In this document: piece by piece, positions 52,379-63,066 of the stretch
How the letters are laid out: every line of letters begins with the position of its first letter
How positions within the stretch are numbered: the first letter of the stretch is position 1
Translations under genes and position numbers: made by a program
Notes under the pieces: model-generated
The model's input: only the letters and a program-made list of their open reading frames with translations
The model's database searches: none
What the model was told of the DNA's origin: nothing
DNA from: Ulva prolifera
Lineage: Eukaryota > Chlorophyta > Ulvophyceae > Ulvales > Ulvaceae
Direction: 5' to 3'
Assembly (NCBI GenBank): GCA_023078555.1
Contig: CM041197.1
Location: 496,001 to 560,000, forward strand
DNA length: 64,000 nucleotides

Positions 52379-55300
52379 GTATATCATCGTCGCACACAGC
52401 CCCTGCCAAATCAGTCCACGCAGAACACCTGGCCCGATTGTTCTCTCATCACCATCCGGAAAGTCGAAGAGGGGCGAACTAATGATGCTGCAGTGAGTTT
52501 TGCGTCTAGTAGAGTTGCCGAAGCTGCCATTGACAGTGGTTGGCGGGACTTCCCAGACTTCCCAGGTATCATTATTGACTCTCTCCAACACTGACGTCGA
52601 ACCTCAGCAGCTCTGCTTCAGTGTCGGTTGTCGGCATCATATTGATGACAATTGCGTTCAGCTGCTCTCGTACGAAAGCCTGCTTTTCAGAATTGCCAAG
52701 GTTCAATGTAACTTGATCTGTCGTTCGCAAGCTCTTGCAGTGTTGTATCTGCTACCCAAATGTAAACACATGCACGACCAAGCGGCCTCGCCGGAAAGGC
52801 TTCTTCAAGTACAAATTAGTACAGTGTGCTTGTGTGCAGGGTCTTGGACTCCCTGTCAAGAATTTTGTTTGGAAGATTTGTACAGCATGGGATAGTGTAG
52901 TTGATCTGATGTCGCAGACATTTTCGTCCTCGGCAATGGCGATCTGCACCGAACCCGCTTTCATTGTCTGCCGAGCGTCGCCTCGCGGATGCCGAGTTCT
53001 GTCTGGATCCATCATGTTGCCGGAGGATGGAGTACTGCTGCTTGATGAATGTGGCGCACAATTCCACCGGACTCAATTCACAGGTGCACCTCTGTGCTCT
53101 CCTCACGGAGGCATGTTCTGTCACGTCGGTGAACATTTGATGCCGCAAAGCAGCACGACTGGTTGTGTTTGGGGTACAGCTTGACTGACATTCCGTCACT
53201 TACGCTGTTCCTTAGTGCAATTTCAAGTATGGGCTGATTCCTGTGCTGCTCGCATGTGTTCATTGCTGCTGTGCAAGATCAGTCTGTGGGCCACACCATC
53301 AGCATTCACACACATTGCATGTGGCACAATTAATCTTGATTACCAGGCCGCATGCAGCGCATTGCTGCAGCAGCTTCCGGACTGAATTGGACATCAGTCA
53401 CAATCAAACATTCACCAATGTTCTGGCATGAGCACTCCTGCTTTGGCCTACCTATCACTCTGCAGTGTGACATGTGATTATCCTGGACAACTTGACTCGT
53501 GTGGTGTTCCTCATGCCGGCATGCGGCTCTCCAATGGGGCAACAGCCTGAGGAAGCCAGTCCAGTGGGTGCAGGGACGTGTGTCCTCATCCCGGCATGCT
53601 AGGTCTGATCATCTGGTCGGCCTTGCCCTACATGTTGGTCACAGCTGGCATCATGTACCCATGTCATGCCTGGCATGATAGCGTACGCCAACATGAGTAG
53701 ATACCCCGCACCGCGCGATGTATAGAACATGCAGCACTCAATCTTGGAGTGAACGGGGATGGGCGGTGTGATCAAGTGTATTGACTCTGCGAAATGACCA
53801 GCTGCTGCAGTGGCCTATTCTCTGCCGTCTGTAGATGAGACAGCTATGGCTGCCTTTGACCGCAGCATGCCTTGAGCATGGGTCTCACAGTCACCACAAC
53901 TCTGCAGGTGGGACCGTCGTCTGTGCCGGGGCCACATGCGAAGTGCTCTTCATCGGGTGCACCTTCCAGGGCTGCACCGTCTGCGTCGCCCACGGCGCGT
54001 CCGCCACGCTGCGCCGCTGCCACGTGCTCGACAGCCAGCCCGGCGCCGTCGCCAGCGGCCCCGGCACCGTCGCCACCTTTGACGCCTGCATCTTCGCCCG
54101 TCGCTTCAATTCTATCATCGTCGAGGGCGGCGCGTCTGTGAGCGTCTGCGGGGCGGACATCACCGGGACCACCGTGGCTATGGCCGTGAATGACATCGGC
54201 TCGCGCGGCATGATCACCGCCAGCCGCCTGCAGAGCGCACCTCCGCAGCTCAGTGGACTTGTACCGGAATATGCGTGGGGTGTTCTTGTCTTTGGGGGCT
54301 CTGCGTTCCTCACGCGCTGCGACCTGCTGGACTTTTGCACAGGAGTTCATGCGATGACTAAGGACGAAGTCGCCCACCTCCACATTCATCAGTGCCGCAT
54401 CACCGGCGGCTGTGGCGTTGCGCTTGGCGGCCGTGTGCGGGGATGCATGCGATCGTGTCATGTGGAAGACACCAGGCCGTTCGGTGTGCCTGTATTGCGG
54501 GTGAAGTCTGTCATTGATAATCGCCTCCTCGGAGAAGCGCCTAAACATGAAGCTGCAGTCATGGTCAACGGAGAGCATGGAACTTCTTCGGAGATGGAGC
54601 GGTGCCGCATCAGTGCAAAGGTCTGCGCTGCCCAGATTGGCGGCGCAAGCAGGGTCGCAGCCTCTCTGTGCAGGCTGGTGAGCAAAGCGAGGGCGTTGAG
54701 CGTAGGAGGCGACGGCCGCGGAGTTCTATCTTGTTGCTGGGCATCAGCGGGAAAATCCTGCGTGTACGTCAAGTCGACATCAAACTTCTTGTGCAGGCTC
54801 ACCATCCTCCACTGCAGTCTCATCGGCAATCATTTCTCATGCTTCGGAGTGGGACCGGTTCGCGTGACGGTGGCAGACACTACAATGAAGTGTCACTTCG
54901 CCACACAGACAACCCCTCGCCACGGCGGGGTAGAATGCATAGTGCATTCTGGATTTGACACGCATGTGCGCCTGCAGAGGTGCTGCCTGCGCGACGGCAC
55001 AACAGGGGTATGTGTGAACGGTGGGACAGTGGACTCGCGGGACACGCGGGTGATGAACATGTCGTGCCCACATGCAATGGAAGGGGTCGCTCTTGGCAGG
55101 CCTGGCGATGCAAGCTCTCCGGGGTGTGGATATGCGCTATCTGGCGGCCAGCTGAGTGTGTCAGGCGGATCTGTGCAGGGATGCTGGGCTGGAGTGATGG
55201 GATCGGCATTCATTGGGGGGGATGAAGGGATCGTGGCCCCTCCCAGCCTGCCGTGCGTGGTTGATGTGCGTGGTGTAGCTTTTGCGGGATACGGGCATGC

Positions 55301-56660
55301 GCTGTTTGTGACCCACGGGTGTGAGGTAGTTGCAGAGGGGTGCTGGTTTCTTGGTGGTAAGTACAAGGCGCGTCCTGGAGCGAGTTGTGTGGGAGCCACG
55401 TCGGGAGATCTCCGGGCGGTTGTGCTGCTGCAGGCAAGCCTCACACGGTTGCGGGGGTGCTCGTTTTCTGGTGCTTGGACACCTGGGGTGTCATCTGGCA
55501 TTCAAGCTGTGCACATGACCGGCCTGCACATCCGGGCGTGTGAGTTTGAGTACCCCGATCCCACAGCCAATTGTGTTGAGGCGACTGACTGTTCAAGTTC
55601 TGTCATCGAGGACTGCATGTTTGCCGGCGCATGTGCGGGCGTTGTGGCCAAGAGCAGCCGGGGCTCGGTCCAGCGCAGCAGCTTCGGCGAGGCCATGTCC
55701 CGTGGCATTGCTGCCCGCAACAGCAGCTGGTTGTTAGTGCGGGAGTGCGAGTTTACAAAGTGTGTGCGGGGGGTGGTGGTACGGGAGGGTAGTGAGGTGA
55801 CGGCCCATGAGTGTGCCATGGTGCAAGTGCAGCGGGCTGTGATGGTGGAAGACACCGGTGGGGTGTTCACGTGCTGCAAGTCCCGGCTGGAGGGGGGCTC
55901 GGTCCTGGTGGAGGCGGAGCGCCAGTACTGCGGGCAGGCCACGGCAGACCTGAGGTTCACCGACTGCCACTTCTCTGATGCGGGGATGGGGCTGCGGGTG
56001 TGGGGCACTGGGGCAGCTGCGACGCTGCAGCGGTGCACCATCAGCAACTGCGACGTGGGGCTGTACATGGCGGACGAGGTGGCGGTGTGCATGACTGACT
56101 GCACCGTGGACAAGTGCGAGTTGGACATGGTTGTGGGGCTGCATCAGCTGGATGCGATGGATCAGTGTGGGCACTGTCGCCAGGAGGGGGTGCATGCATG
56201 GGACGCAGCCAGGACACAACTATGCGCGGCCAGATCGAGAGCACCGGGCGGTACGAATCAAAGGCGCTGTGTCCATGAGGGCGCTGTGGCGCGGCTTCGG
56301 GTGGAGGGGACGGATGTGCGGCACTGCCGGCAGGGCGTGCGCGTGTTTGAGTTTGGGCTGCTGGACGCGGAGGGGCTGCGGCTGCACAAGTGCGGCCAGG
56401 CGGCAGCCGTCGCGCACATCTGGCGGCACAGCGGCGAGTGCAGTGTGTTCAGGGACTGTTTGGCCATAGCGTGCGGTGCTGGTCCCAATGTGGTGCGGGT
56501 GTGGCCTCGGGGAGTGAAGGACGAGGCAGGCTGCACTGAGAGTGACATCTCTGGCCTGGTGATCCAGGATGGAGAGGATGAACCGGCTGTGTTGGCTGCG
56601 CCGCTGGACACACCGCTGCAGCAGGGCGACACCCCACAGCGTGAGACGTTTGGTGGCTAG
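52264..56660 (+). CDS. G3: right-handed beta-helix protein with N-terminal Cys/His motif
   Basis: Recognised exons: 52264-52378, 52840-53083, 53908-56660. The first starts MSFEVWGRGRKHRVRLPGCG and ends after CPECG|GTATAT. Past that donor, alignment with G4 contains a 5-bp gap that breaks the frame, which supports an intron there. The terminal exon adds 916 residues. Gene structure and spacing repeat G2 and G4. TGTAA at 56919. No signal peptide. Confidence 0.82.
52840..53083 (+). CDS. G3 internal exon: cap of the beta-helix
   Basis: 244 bp, phase 0 to 1, acceptor TGTGCAG, donor GTGCAC; GLGLPVKNFVWKICTAW, FIVCRASPRGCRVLSG, LPEDGVLLLDECGAQFHR. Confidence 0.78.
53908..56660 (+). CDS. G3 terminal exon: main beta-helix region
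   Basis: GTVVCAGATCEVLFIGCTFQ opens the exon. CHVLDSQPGAVASGPGTVAT is nearly identical to G2. The Cys/His block is CGHCRQEGVHAW (about 56165) and RCVHEGAVARLRVEG (about 56265). The tail ends QRETFGG and TAG. Confidence 0.87.
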
Positions 56661-57599
56661 GGGCGAGCCAGGCGCAGGTGACGCCCAGGCACACGCCCAG
56701 GCACCTCGCTGTGGAAGGTACTTCATGTGCGTCAAGCTACACATCCTTGCCCTTGAGCATCCACGCACTGGAAGCCACTATGCTGCGCTTAGTGGTTCCA
56801 AGTAGCACATCCGGGGACGTATAGGTAGAGTCTGCATGATTCTTCAGACCTTCACGCACTGTACAGCCTGTTCAGTCTGGTGAATTCGCTGGGCTTGCTG
56901 CACCTGTCGCGGTGGCTATGTAAGGGGCTGCATCAGCAGAGCCTGTGACGAGGGTGCTTACATGTGCGGGTGGGTGGGTGGTTTGGTGTATGGTTACGGT
57001 CGTATAGGCCGGCCCATGCGCCTATCTTTTTGGCTGCGGGGAGAAAGGTACAGAAGTGTTTGCTTGGATGCGGTGTTGTGTGGTTGTCATGGCTTGCTGC
57101 GGTTCCGAACTGGGTGACAGAGGTCGTATGTCTTGACTGTGCTTCGGTTGCCCCAGTGCTGCCCGCCTCTGCGAGTTGACTCCTGATGACTCAAACAACC
57201 ACGGAAACACCTATCACAGCCGTGATAGAGGCAAACCAAACCGACACTGTATGTAAGAAGGCTGTCTGGTGGCTGCAACAGGCCGCGGCGCGCACAATGA
57301 ACTGCCACGCAGCAGATATACCGCTGTGCAGCTCGCGTGTGGCCATGTGTTGGTGTATGTATGCGTGTGGGTCTTTTGGGGCTCCCGTTGCATGGTTCGG
57401 GTGGTTTCGCATTGCAGTGATGCTGATGCATTGCTTTCTCTGCAAGAGATGCTGTTTGTTGCCTTGGGGGTCGTGTGTTGCTGATCCTATCCTTGTACTG
57501 CATGCCGTTCCTGTGGTGCTAGTCCTTGACACACAGTTCTACAGGTCTCAGGGCACACGTTCGCGAGCCCACCCACATCACAGCATTCTGCTTGTGCAG

Positions 57600-57845
57600 T
57601 CAAATTAAACTTCCACCAGACTGCATTGGATGCGCAGCATGATGCGGCGTAAAGAGACGAGCCGAGGCGCAGCTTTTCTGCCATTGGCTGGTCACGATGA
57701 CCAGGCACACTGAGCAGCACGTGATACGAAGCTCACCAGGTGGGGTTGGGAGGGGTTCAAGTCAAGGGTGCCCCAGAGACCAGCCGGGATCGTCGATGCG
57801 CTGTCGTCGCTTGGGGACGTCGGCCCAGAGGCAGCATCGTCGGGG
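57600..57845 (+). pseudogene. coding-like remnant in G3-G4 spacer
   Basis: Counterpart of 51290-51545; the frame is broken (NFHQTALDAQHDA then stop; VGLGGVQVK and PAGIVDALSSLGDVG in different frames). Confidence 0.3.
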
Positions 57846-58490
57846 CTCGCGAAGGCTTCCCAGATGTTTCATATCCACAAGTGACAGCAAAAAGAATACA
57901 CGAGACGCTGGACGGTATCTGCAGCGCCGAACAGCTTGATATACCGAGTCAAGTGAGCTGCGAATTGAATCGATCCCAGGTGCACGGCTAAAAGCCTACG
58001 CGATAAGAGACGAATCTGACACTTGAAGATCGTGCTGGAGCTTCACATGCGTACATAGGTCGCTATTAAGCCAGATACGGTGTTGCCATGGACGAACGCG
58101 GAAGTGCGTTTCCGGTAGGTCTGGCATGGCATCGCCCGTCGTGAATGAAACGTCATATGTAGCGACAAATATTGCAAACTCGCATGCGGCTGTGACTACA
58201 TCGCCGCGACGCCATCATTTTTCTGTCTCTGAGCGAGAAGATGACCACCTGGAAGCGTGTGGCGTGGGGATTCTTTCACGATGATAACGGGACACCTGAT
58301 AGCCTCAGACCACAACGCAGTTGCCGCACCATGGATGTGCAGACACAACCCGAGACATGAATCCTCATATAAAGCAAAAGGCGCCAAGGTCACATGTCAT
58401 CATTCAGTAACCCGTTATTTTGCTTAGGCACCAGGAGCGGGCCACTGCTGCCACACTCGACAGGGCTCAACTACTCACGGTCGCAATCGG

Positions 58491-58506
58491 GAAAGCGCTA
58501 TACAGT
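58491..58506 (+). promoter_or_regulatory. conserved 16-bp box upstream of G4
   Basis: GAAAGCGCTATACAGT, identical to the box before G3 and at nearly the same distance from the ATG (65 versus 67 bp). The bases on either side differ more. Confidence 0.5.
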
Positions 58507-58570
58507 TATCTGTGATTCAGTGTCTTCTTCTACAACAATCTTTCGTGCCCCATAGTCGAGGAGTGCGGCC

Positions 58571-58685
58571 ATGTCATACGAGGTCTGGGGAAGAGGTCGG
58601 AAGCACCGAATGAGACTGCCTGGATGTGGCCACACTGTGTCCATAATTCCTTCAACAGGCCGCAATTTAAGTTGTTCAAAGTGTG
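58571..58685 (+). CDS. G4 first exon
   Basis: 115 bp; MSYEVWGRGRKHRMRLPGCG, HTVSIIPS and SCSKCG before GTATAT. Same length and donor position as in G2 and G3. Confidence 0.65.
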
Positions 58686-61600
58686 GTATATCATCGTCGC
58701 CCACAGCACCTGCCAAACCAAACTCGGTCCCGTCTAAGCAGAACACTTGGCCCGATTGCTCTCTTATCACCAGTCGGAAAGTCGAAAAGGGTCGAAGCTG
58801 TGATGCTACAGTGCGTTTTACTATCCTGTATATCTGCCGCAGCTGCCATGTGCAGTGGTTGGCGGGACTTCCCAGAACTGTATTAGTGTTGACTCTCTCA
58901 ACACTGACGTCAAACCTCTGCAGCTCTGCTTCAGTTTCGTTTTTTTTCAGCATCATATTGATTGCGTTAAGTTGCTCGCGTGAAAAGGCTGCATTTCCAA
59001 GTTGCAAGAGTTCAATGTGGATCCGTTGATCACGAGCTGTAGCAGCATTGTTCCTGCTGCACAAATGTCAGTACATGCAGGACCAAGCGTCCATGCCGGA
59101 AAGACTTCTTCCAACAGAGATTAGCATTGTGTGCAGGGTCTTGGACTTTCTGTCAAGGATTTTGTTTGGAGACTGTGTACAGCGTGGGGTAATGTGGTTG
59201 ATCTGACATCGCAGAAATTTTCCTCCATGGCAATGTCAGTCCGCGCCGAACCTGTCTTCATAGTCTGCCGAGCTTCGCCTCGCGGATGCCGAATTCTGGC
59301 TGGATCCGTCGTGTTGCCGGAGGATGGAGTACTGCTGCTTGAAGGATGTGGCGCAGAGTTCCTCCGGACTCAATTCACAGGTGCAGCTCTGTGCAATCCT
59401 CGCGGAGCCATGCTTTGTCTCATTGGTGGATGTCTGTTGCCGGACAGCATTGCATGTCTGCATGTATCCGGGTTCAGGTTAACTGAACATCCATCACTCA
59501 AACAGTTCGTGCGGTCAGGCACATAGATGGGCTGAGTTCAGGGCTGCTCGAATAGGACGATTGCTGTAGAGCAGACTCTAGTTTCGCTCCAGGCCACCAG
59601 CATCCATACATAGCATATCTGGCACCGTGTCATCCACCAGACCTCCTGCAATGCATTCCTGTGGCAGCTTCCAGGCTGCACGGGATAGCAACTACAGCCA
59701 CACGTTCACCTCTGTTCTGGCATGTGCATTCCTGATTTATGCCTTATCAGTCGCTCTTCAGGTTTGAGTGTGACCATCTCGCTCGTTGTGTTGTTCCTGA
59801 TTCGGGCAGGTGTCTTCTCCAGCGGCCTTCAGCCTGCGAGACCAGTCGAGTGCACGCAAATAGTCTCATCCTCCATAACCTTTCTGATCGTATGGTATCA
59901 TTCTGCACTAAGATCACAGTCGGCATGGCAACGTTCTGCCTCGCCTGGCGCGGAAGGGTGTGCCAACCTGCAAGGAGACCCAGCACTGAGCGATTTGTGA
60001 ACCTTGTCTCACCTGCCTGACGTGTCCACATGAGTACGTATCAGCTTCCTCAGCCATGATTTCGGCGACCAAGCGAAGTGAGAGCTTGTCTGCGGTGAGC
60101 TGAAATCGTTCCGGAAACTTGACACGTGCGTTGGCCGGGGAACCTTTTCTGTGGAAAGTCACGCTTGGAGTGGGCAGTGCGATCGAGTGTGTTTGCTCTT
60201 GGCAGTTCACAGCAGCTGCAGTCGCATTCTTTGCCATCTGCAGATGACACTGCCACAGCTGTCTTCGACAGCAGCATTCATTGAGTATTGATCTCACGTG
60301 TAGCACGCTTTTGCAGGTGGGACTGTTGTCTGTGCTGGGGCCACATGCGAAGTGCTCTTCATCGAATGCACCTTCCAGAGCTGTACCGTCTGTGTCGCCC
60401 ACGGCGCGTCCGCCACGCTGCGCCGCTGCCGCCTGCTCGACAGCCAGCCCGGCGCCGTCGCCAGCGGCCCCGACGCCATCGCCACCTTCCACGACTGCAT
60501 GTTCGCCCAATGTTTCAACACCATCATCGTCGAGGGCGGCGCGTCTGTGAGCGTCTGCGGCGCGGACATCACCGGGACCACCGTGGCTATGGCCGTGAAT
60601 GACATCGGCTCGCGCGGCATGATCACCGCCAGCCGCCTGCAGAGCGCATCTCCGCAGCTAAGTCGCCTTGTACCGGAGTTAACATGGGGCGTTCTTGTCT
60701 TTGGGGGCTCTGCATGCCTCTCGCGCTGCCACCTGCTGGACTTCTGCACAGGAGTTCAATCAATGACTAAGGACACAGTCGCCCACCTCCACGTCTACCA
60801 GTGCCGCATCATCGGCGGCTGTGGCGTGGCACTAGGCAGCAGCGCGCGGGGGTGCGTGCGATCGTGCCATGTCGAAGACAACAGAACGACCGGCGCTCCT
60901 GCGGCGATGGTCACGTGTGAGGTTGACTACGGCCTGCAATTTGAAGCGGCTGATCGTGAAGCTGCAGTGATGGTCTACGGCGAGCATGATCCTGCACTGC
61001 AACTGGAGCGGTGCCATATCACTTCAAAGGTCTGCGCTGCCCACATCAGCGGGGCGAGCAGGGTCGCAGCCTCTCTGTGCAGGCTGGTGGGAAAAGCGAG
61101 GGCGGTGAGCGTCGGAGGCCGCAGCCATGCCGTTTTTTCTCGTTGCTGGGCGTCGGCTGGGAAAACATGCGTTTCCGTGAAGTCGATGACACACTTCCAG
61201 TGCAGCCTCGCCATCCTCCACTGCAATTTCATTGGCAATTACATTACATGCTTAGCATCCGGGGCGGTTCGCGTGACAGCGGCGGACACCACAATGAAGG
61301 GTTGCTGCTCCGCACAGTCACGACCTCCGGGCGATGTGCCACAGTACGTGGTGAATGCTGCGCACTACGCGGACGTGAGCCTGCAGCGGTGCTGCCTGCG
61401 CGACAACGTAACAGGAGTGTCTGTGTATAACGCGACAGTCGACTCGCGGGACACACGGGTGATGAACATGTCGTCCACACGCACAATGGGATTGGCCCGT
61501 CCTGGCGCGCCTCGCGCTGGAATCGTGACCGGGTGTGGATACTCGCTGTCTGGCGGTCGGCTGAGTGTGTCAGGTGGGTCTGTGCAAGCCTGCAGCGCTG

Positions 61601-63066
61601 GGGTCACGGGATCTGCATTTGTTGGGCGGGACAGGGGGGATGGCGTCCCTCCCGGGCTGCCGCCTATGGTCGATTTGCGTGGTGTAGTGTTTTCGGGAAA
61701 TGGGAACGCGATTGTTGCGACAAAGGGCTGTGAGGTAGCTGTGGAGGGATGTCAGTTTCTCGGCGGTCAGTGCAAGGCACGTGCTGGACCGATTTGTGAG
61801 GGAGAGAAGCCGCGAGATCGGGTGGCGGTTATTCTGTTGCACGCAGGCCTCGCGCGGCTGCACGGGTGCACTTTTTCCGGCTCTCGGACTCCTGGGGTGT
61901 CATCTGGCATTCAAGCTGAGGACACGAAAAGCCTGAATATCCGGAAGTGTGAGTTTGAGTACCACGAACCGACAGCCAAGTGTGTTGAGGTGGAGGACTG
62001 TTTGAGTACCGTCATCGAGGACTGCATGTTTGCCGGCGCAGGCGCAGGTGTTGTGGCCAAAAGCAGCCGGGGCTCGGTCCACCGCAGCAGCTTCGGAGAG
62101 GCCGTGGCCTGTGGCATTGCCGCCCGTGACAGCAGTTCGCTGTTAATGCGGGAGTGCAAGTTTTCAAAGTGTGTGCGGGGGGTGATGGTGAGCGAGCGAA
62201 GTGAGGTGACGGCCCATGAGTGCGCCATGGTGCAAGTGCAGCGGGCTTTGACGGTGTCGGAGACCGGGGGGGCGTTCAAATGCTACAAGTCCCGGCTGGA
62301 GGGGGGCTCGGTCCTGGTGGAGGCGGAGCGGCAGTACCGCGGGCAGGCCACGGTGGACATGAGTTTCACTGACTGCCAGTTCTCTGATGCCGAGATGGGG
62401 CTGCGGTTGTGGGGCACCGGGGCGGCTGCGACGCTGCAGCGGTGCACCATCAGCGGCTGCGACGTGGGGCTGTACATGGCGGACGACGTGGCGGTGTGCT
62501 TGTCCAAGTGCACCGTGGACACGTGCGACTTGGGCATGGTGGTGGGGCTACACAAGTTGGATGCGATGGAGCGGTGTGGATTTTGTCGCAGCGAGGGCGT
62601 GCATGCATGGGACACAGCCAGGCAGCACATATGCGTGTCCAAATCCAGAGGGACGGGTACAAAGCAGAAGAGGTGTGTCCACGAGGGCGCAGTGGCGCGT
62701 CTTCGGGTGGAGGGGGCGGACGTGCGGCGCTGCAAGCAGGGCGTGCGTGTGTATGAGTTTGGCCTCCTTGATGCGGAGGGGCTGCGCCTGCACCAGTGCG
62801 CCAAGGCGGTGAAGGTGGCACACATCTGGCGGTACAGCGGCGAGCGCAGCACGTTCCGGGGCTGTGTGGCCAACCAGTGCGGAGATGGTAGCAGTGTGAT
62901 GTGTGAGTGGCCTCAAGGAGTGAAGCATGAGGCAGGCTGCACTGAGAGTGAAATCTCCGGCCTGCTGGTCGAGCATGGAGGGGAAGAAGTGACTGAGGCG
63001 GCTGCGCTGACGCCCACACCGTTGCTGCAGGGCGGCGCCCCACAGCGTGAGAAGGTTGGTGGCTAG
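58571..63066 (+). CDS. G4: right-handed beta-helix protein with N-terminal Cys/His motif
   Basis: Recognised exons: 58571-58685, 59137-59380, 60317-63066. It starts MSYEVWGRGRKHRMRLPGCG and has CSKCG at the end of exon 1. The terminal exon gives 915 residues. In the same block it keeps the family Cys/His site and shares tracts of near-identity with G2 and G3, as expected of gene conversion. A 188-codon antisense frame over the first exon region (58498-59064) is not believed. No TGTAA was seen within 500 bp of the stop. Confidence 0.82.
59137..59380 (+). CDS. G4 internal exon: cap of the beta-helix
   Basis: 244 bp, phase 0 to 1, acceptor TGTGCAG, donor GTGCAG; GLGLSVKDFVWRLCTAW, FIVCRASPRGCRILAG, LPEDGVLLLEGCGAEFLR. 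Confidence 0.78.
60317..63066 (+). CDS. G4 terminal exon: main beta-helix region
   Basis: GTVVCAGATCEVLFIECTFQ opens the exon. VEGGASVSVCGADITGTTVA is identical to G3. The Cys/His block is CGFCRSEGVHAW (about 62575) and RCVHEGAVARLRVEG (about 62673). Ends QREKVGG and TAG. Confidence 0.87.

Larger units (their letters stand above)
56661..58570. other. spacer between G3 and G4
   Basis: A duplicate of the G2-G3 spacer (segments listed there), with TGTAA at 56919, an R1-type repeat (57345-57535), the coding-like remnant at 57600-57845 and the conserved box at 58491. Confidence 0.75.

Noticed and set aside
58498-59064. 188-codon minus-strand frame antisense to the G4 first exon
   Set aside because: It looks protein-like, but the matching antisense frames in G2 and G3 are broken, while the sense MSxEVW and CxxCG residues are kept in all copies.
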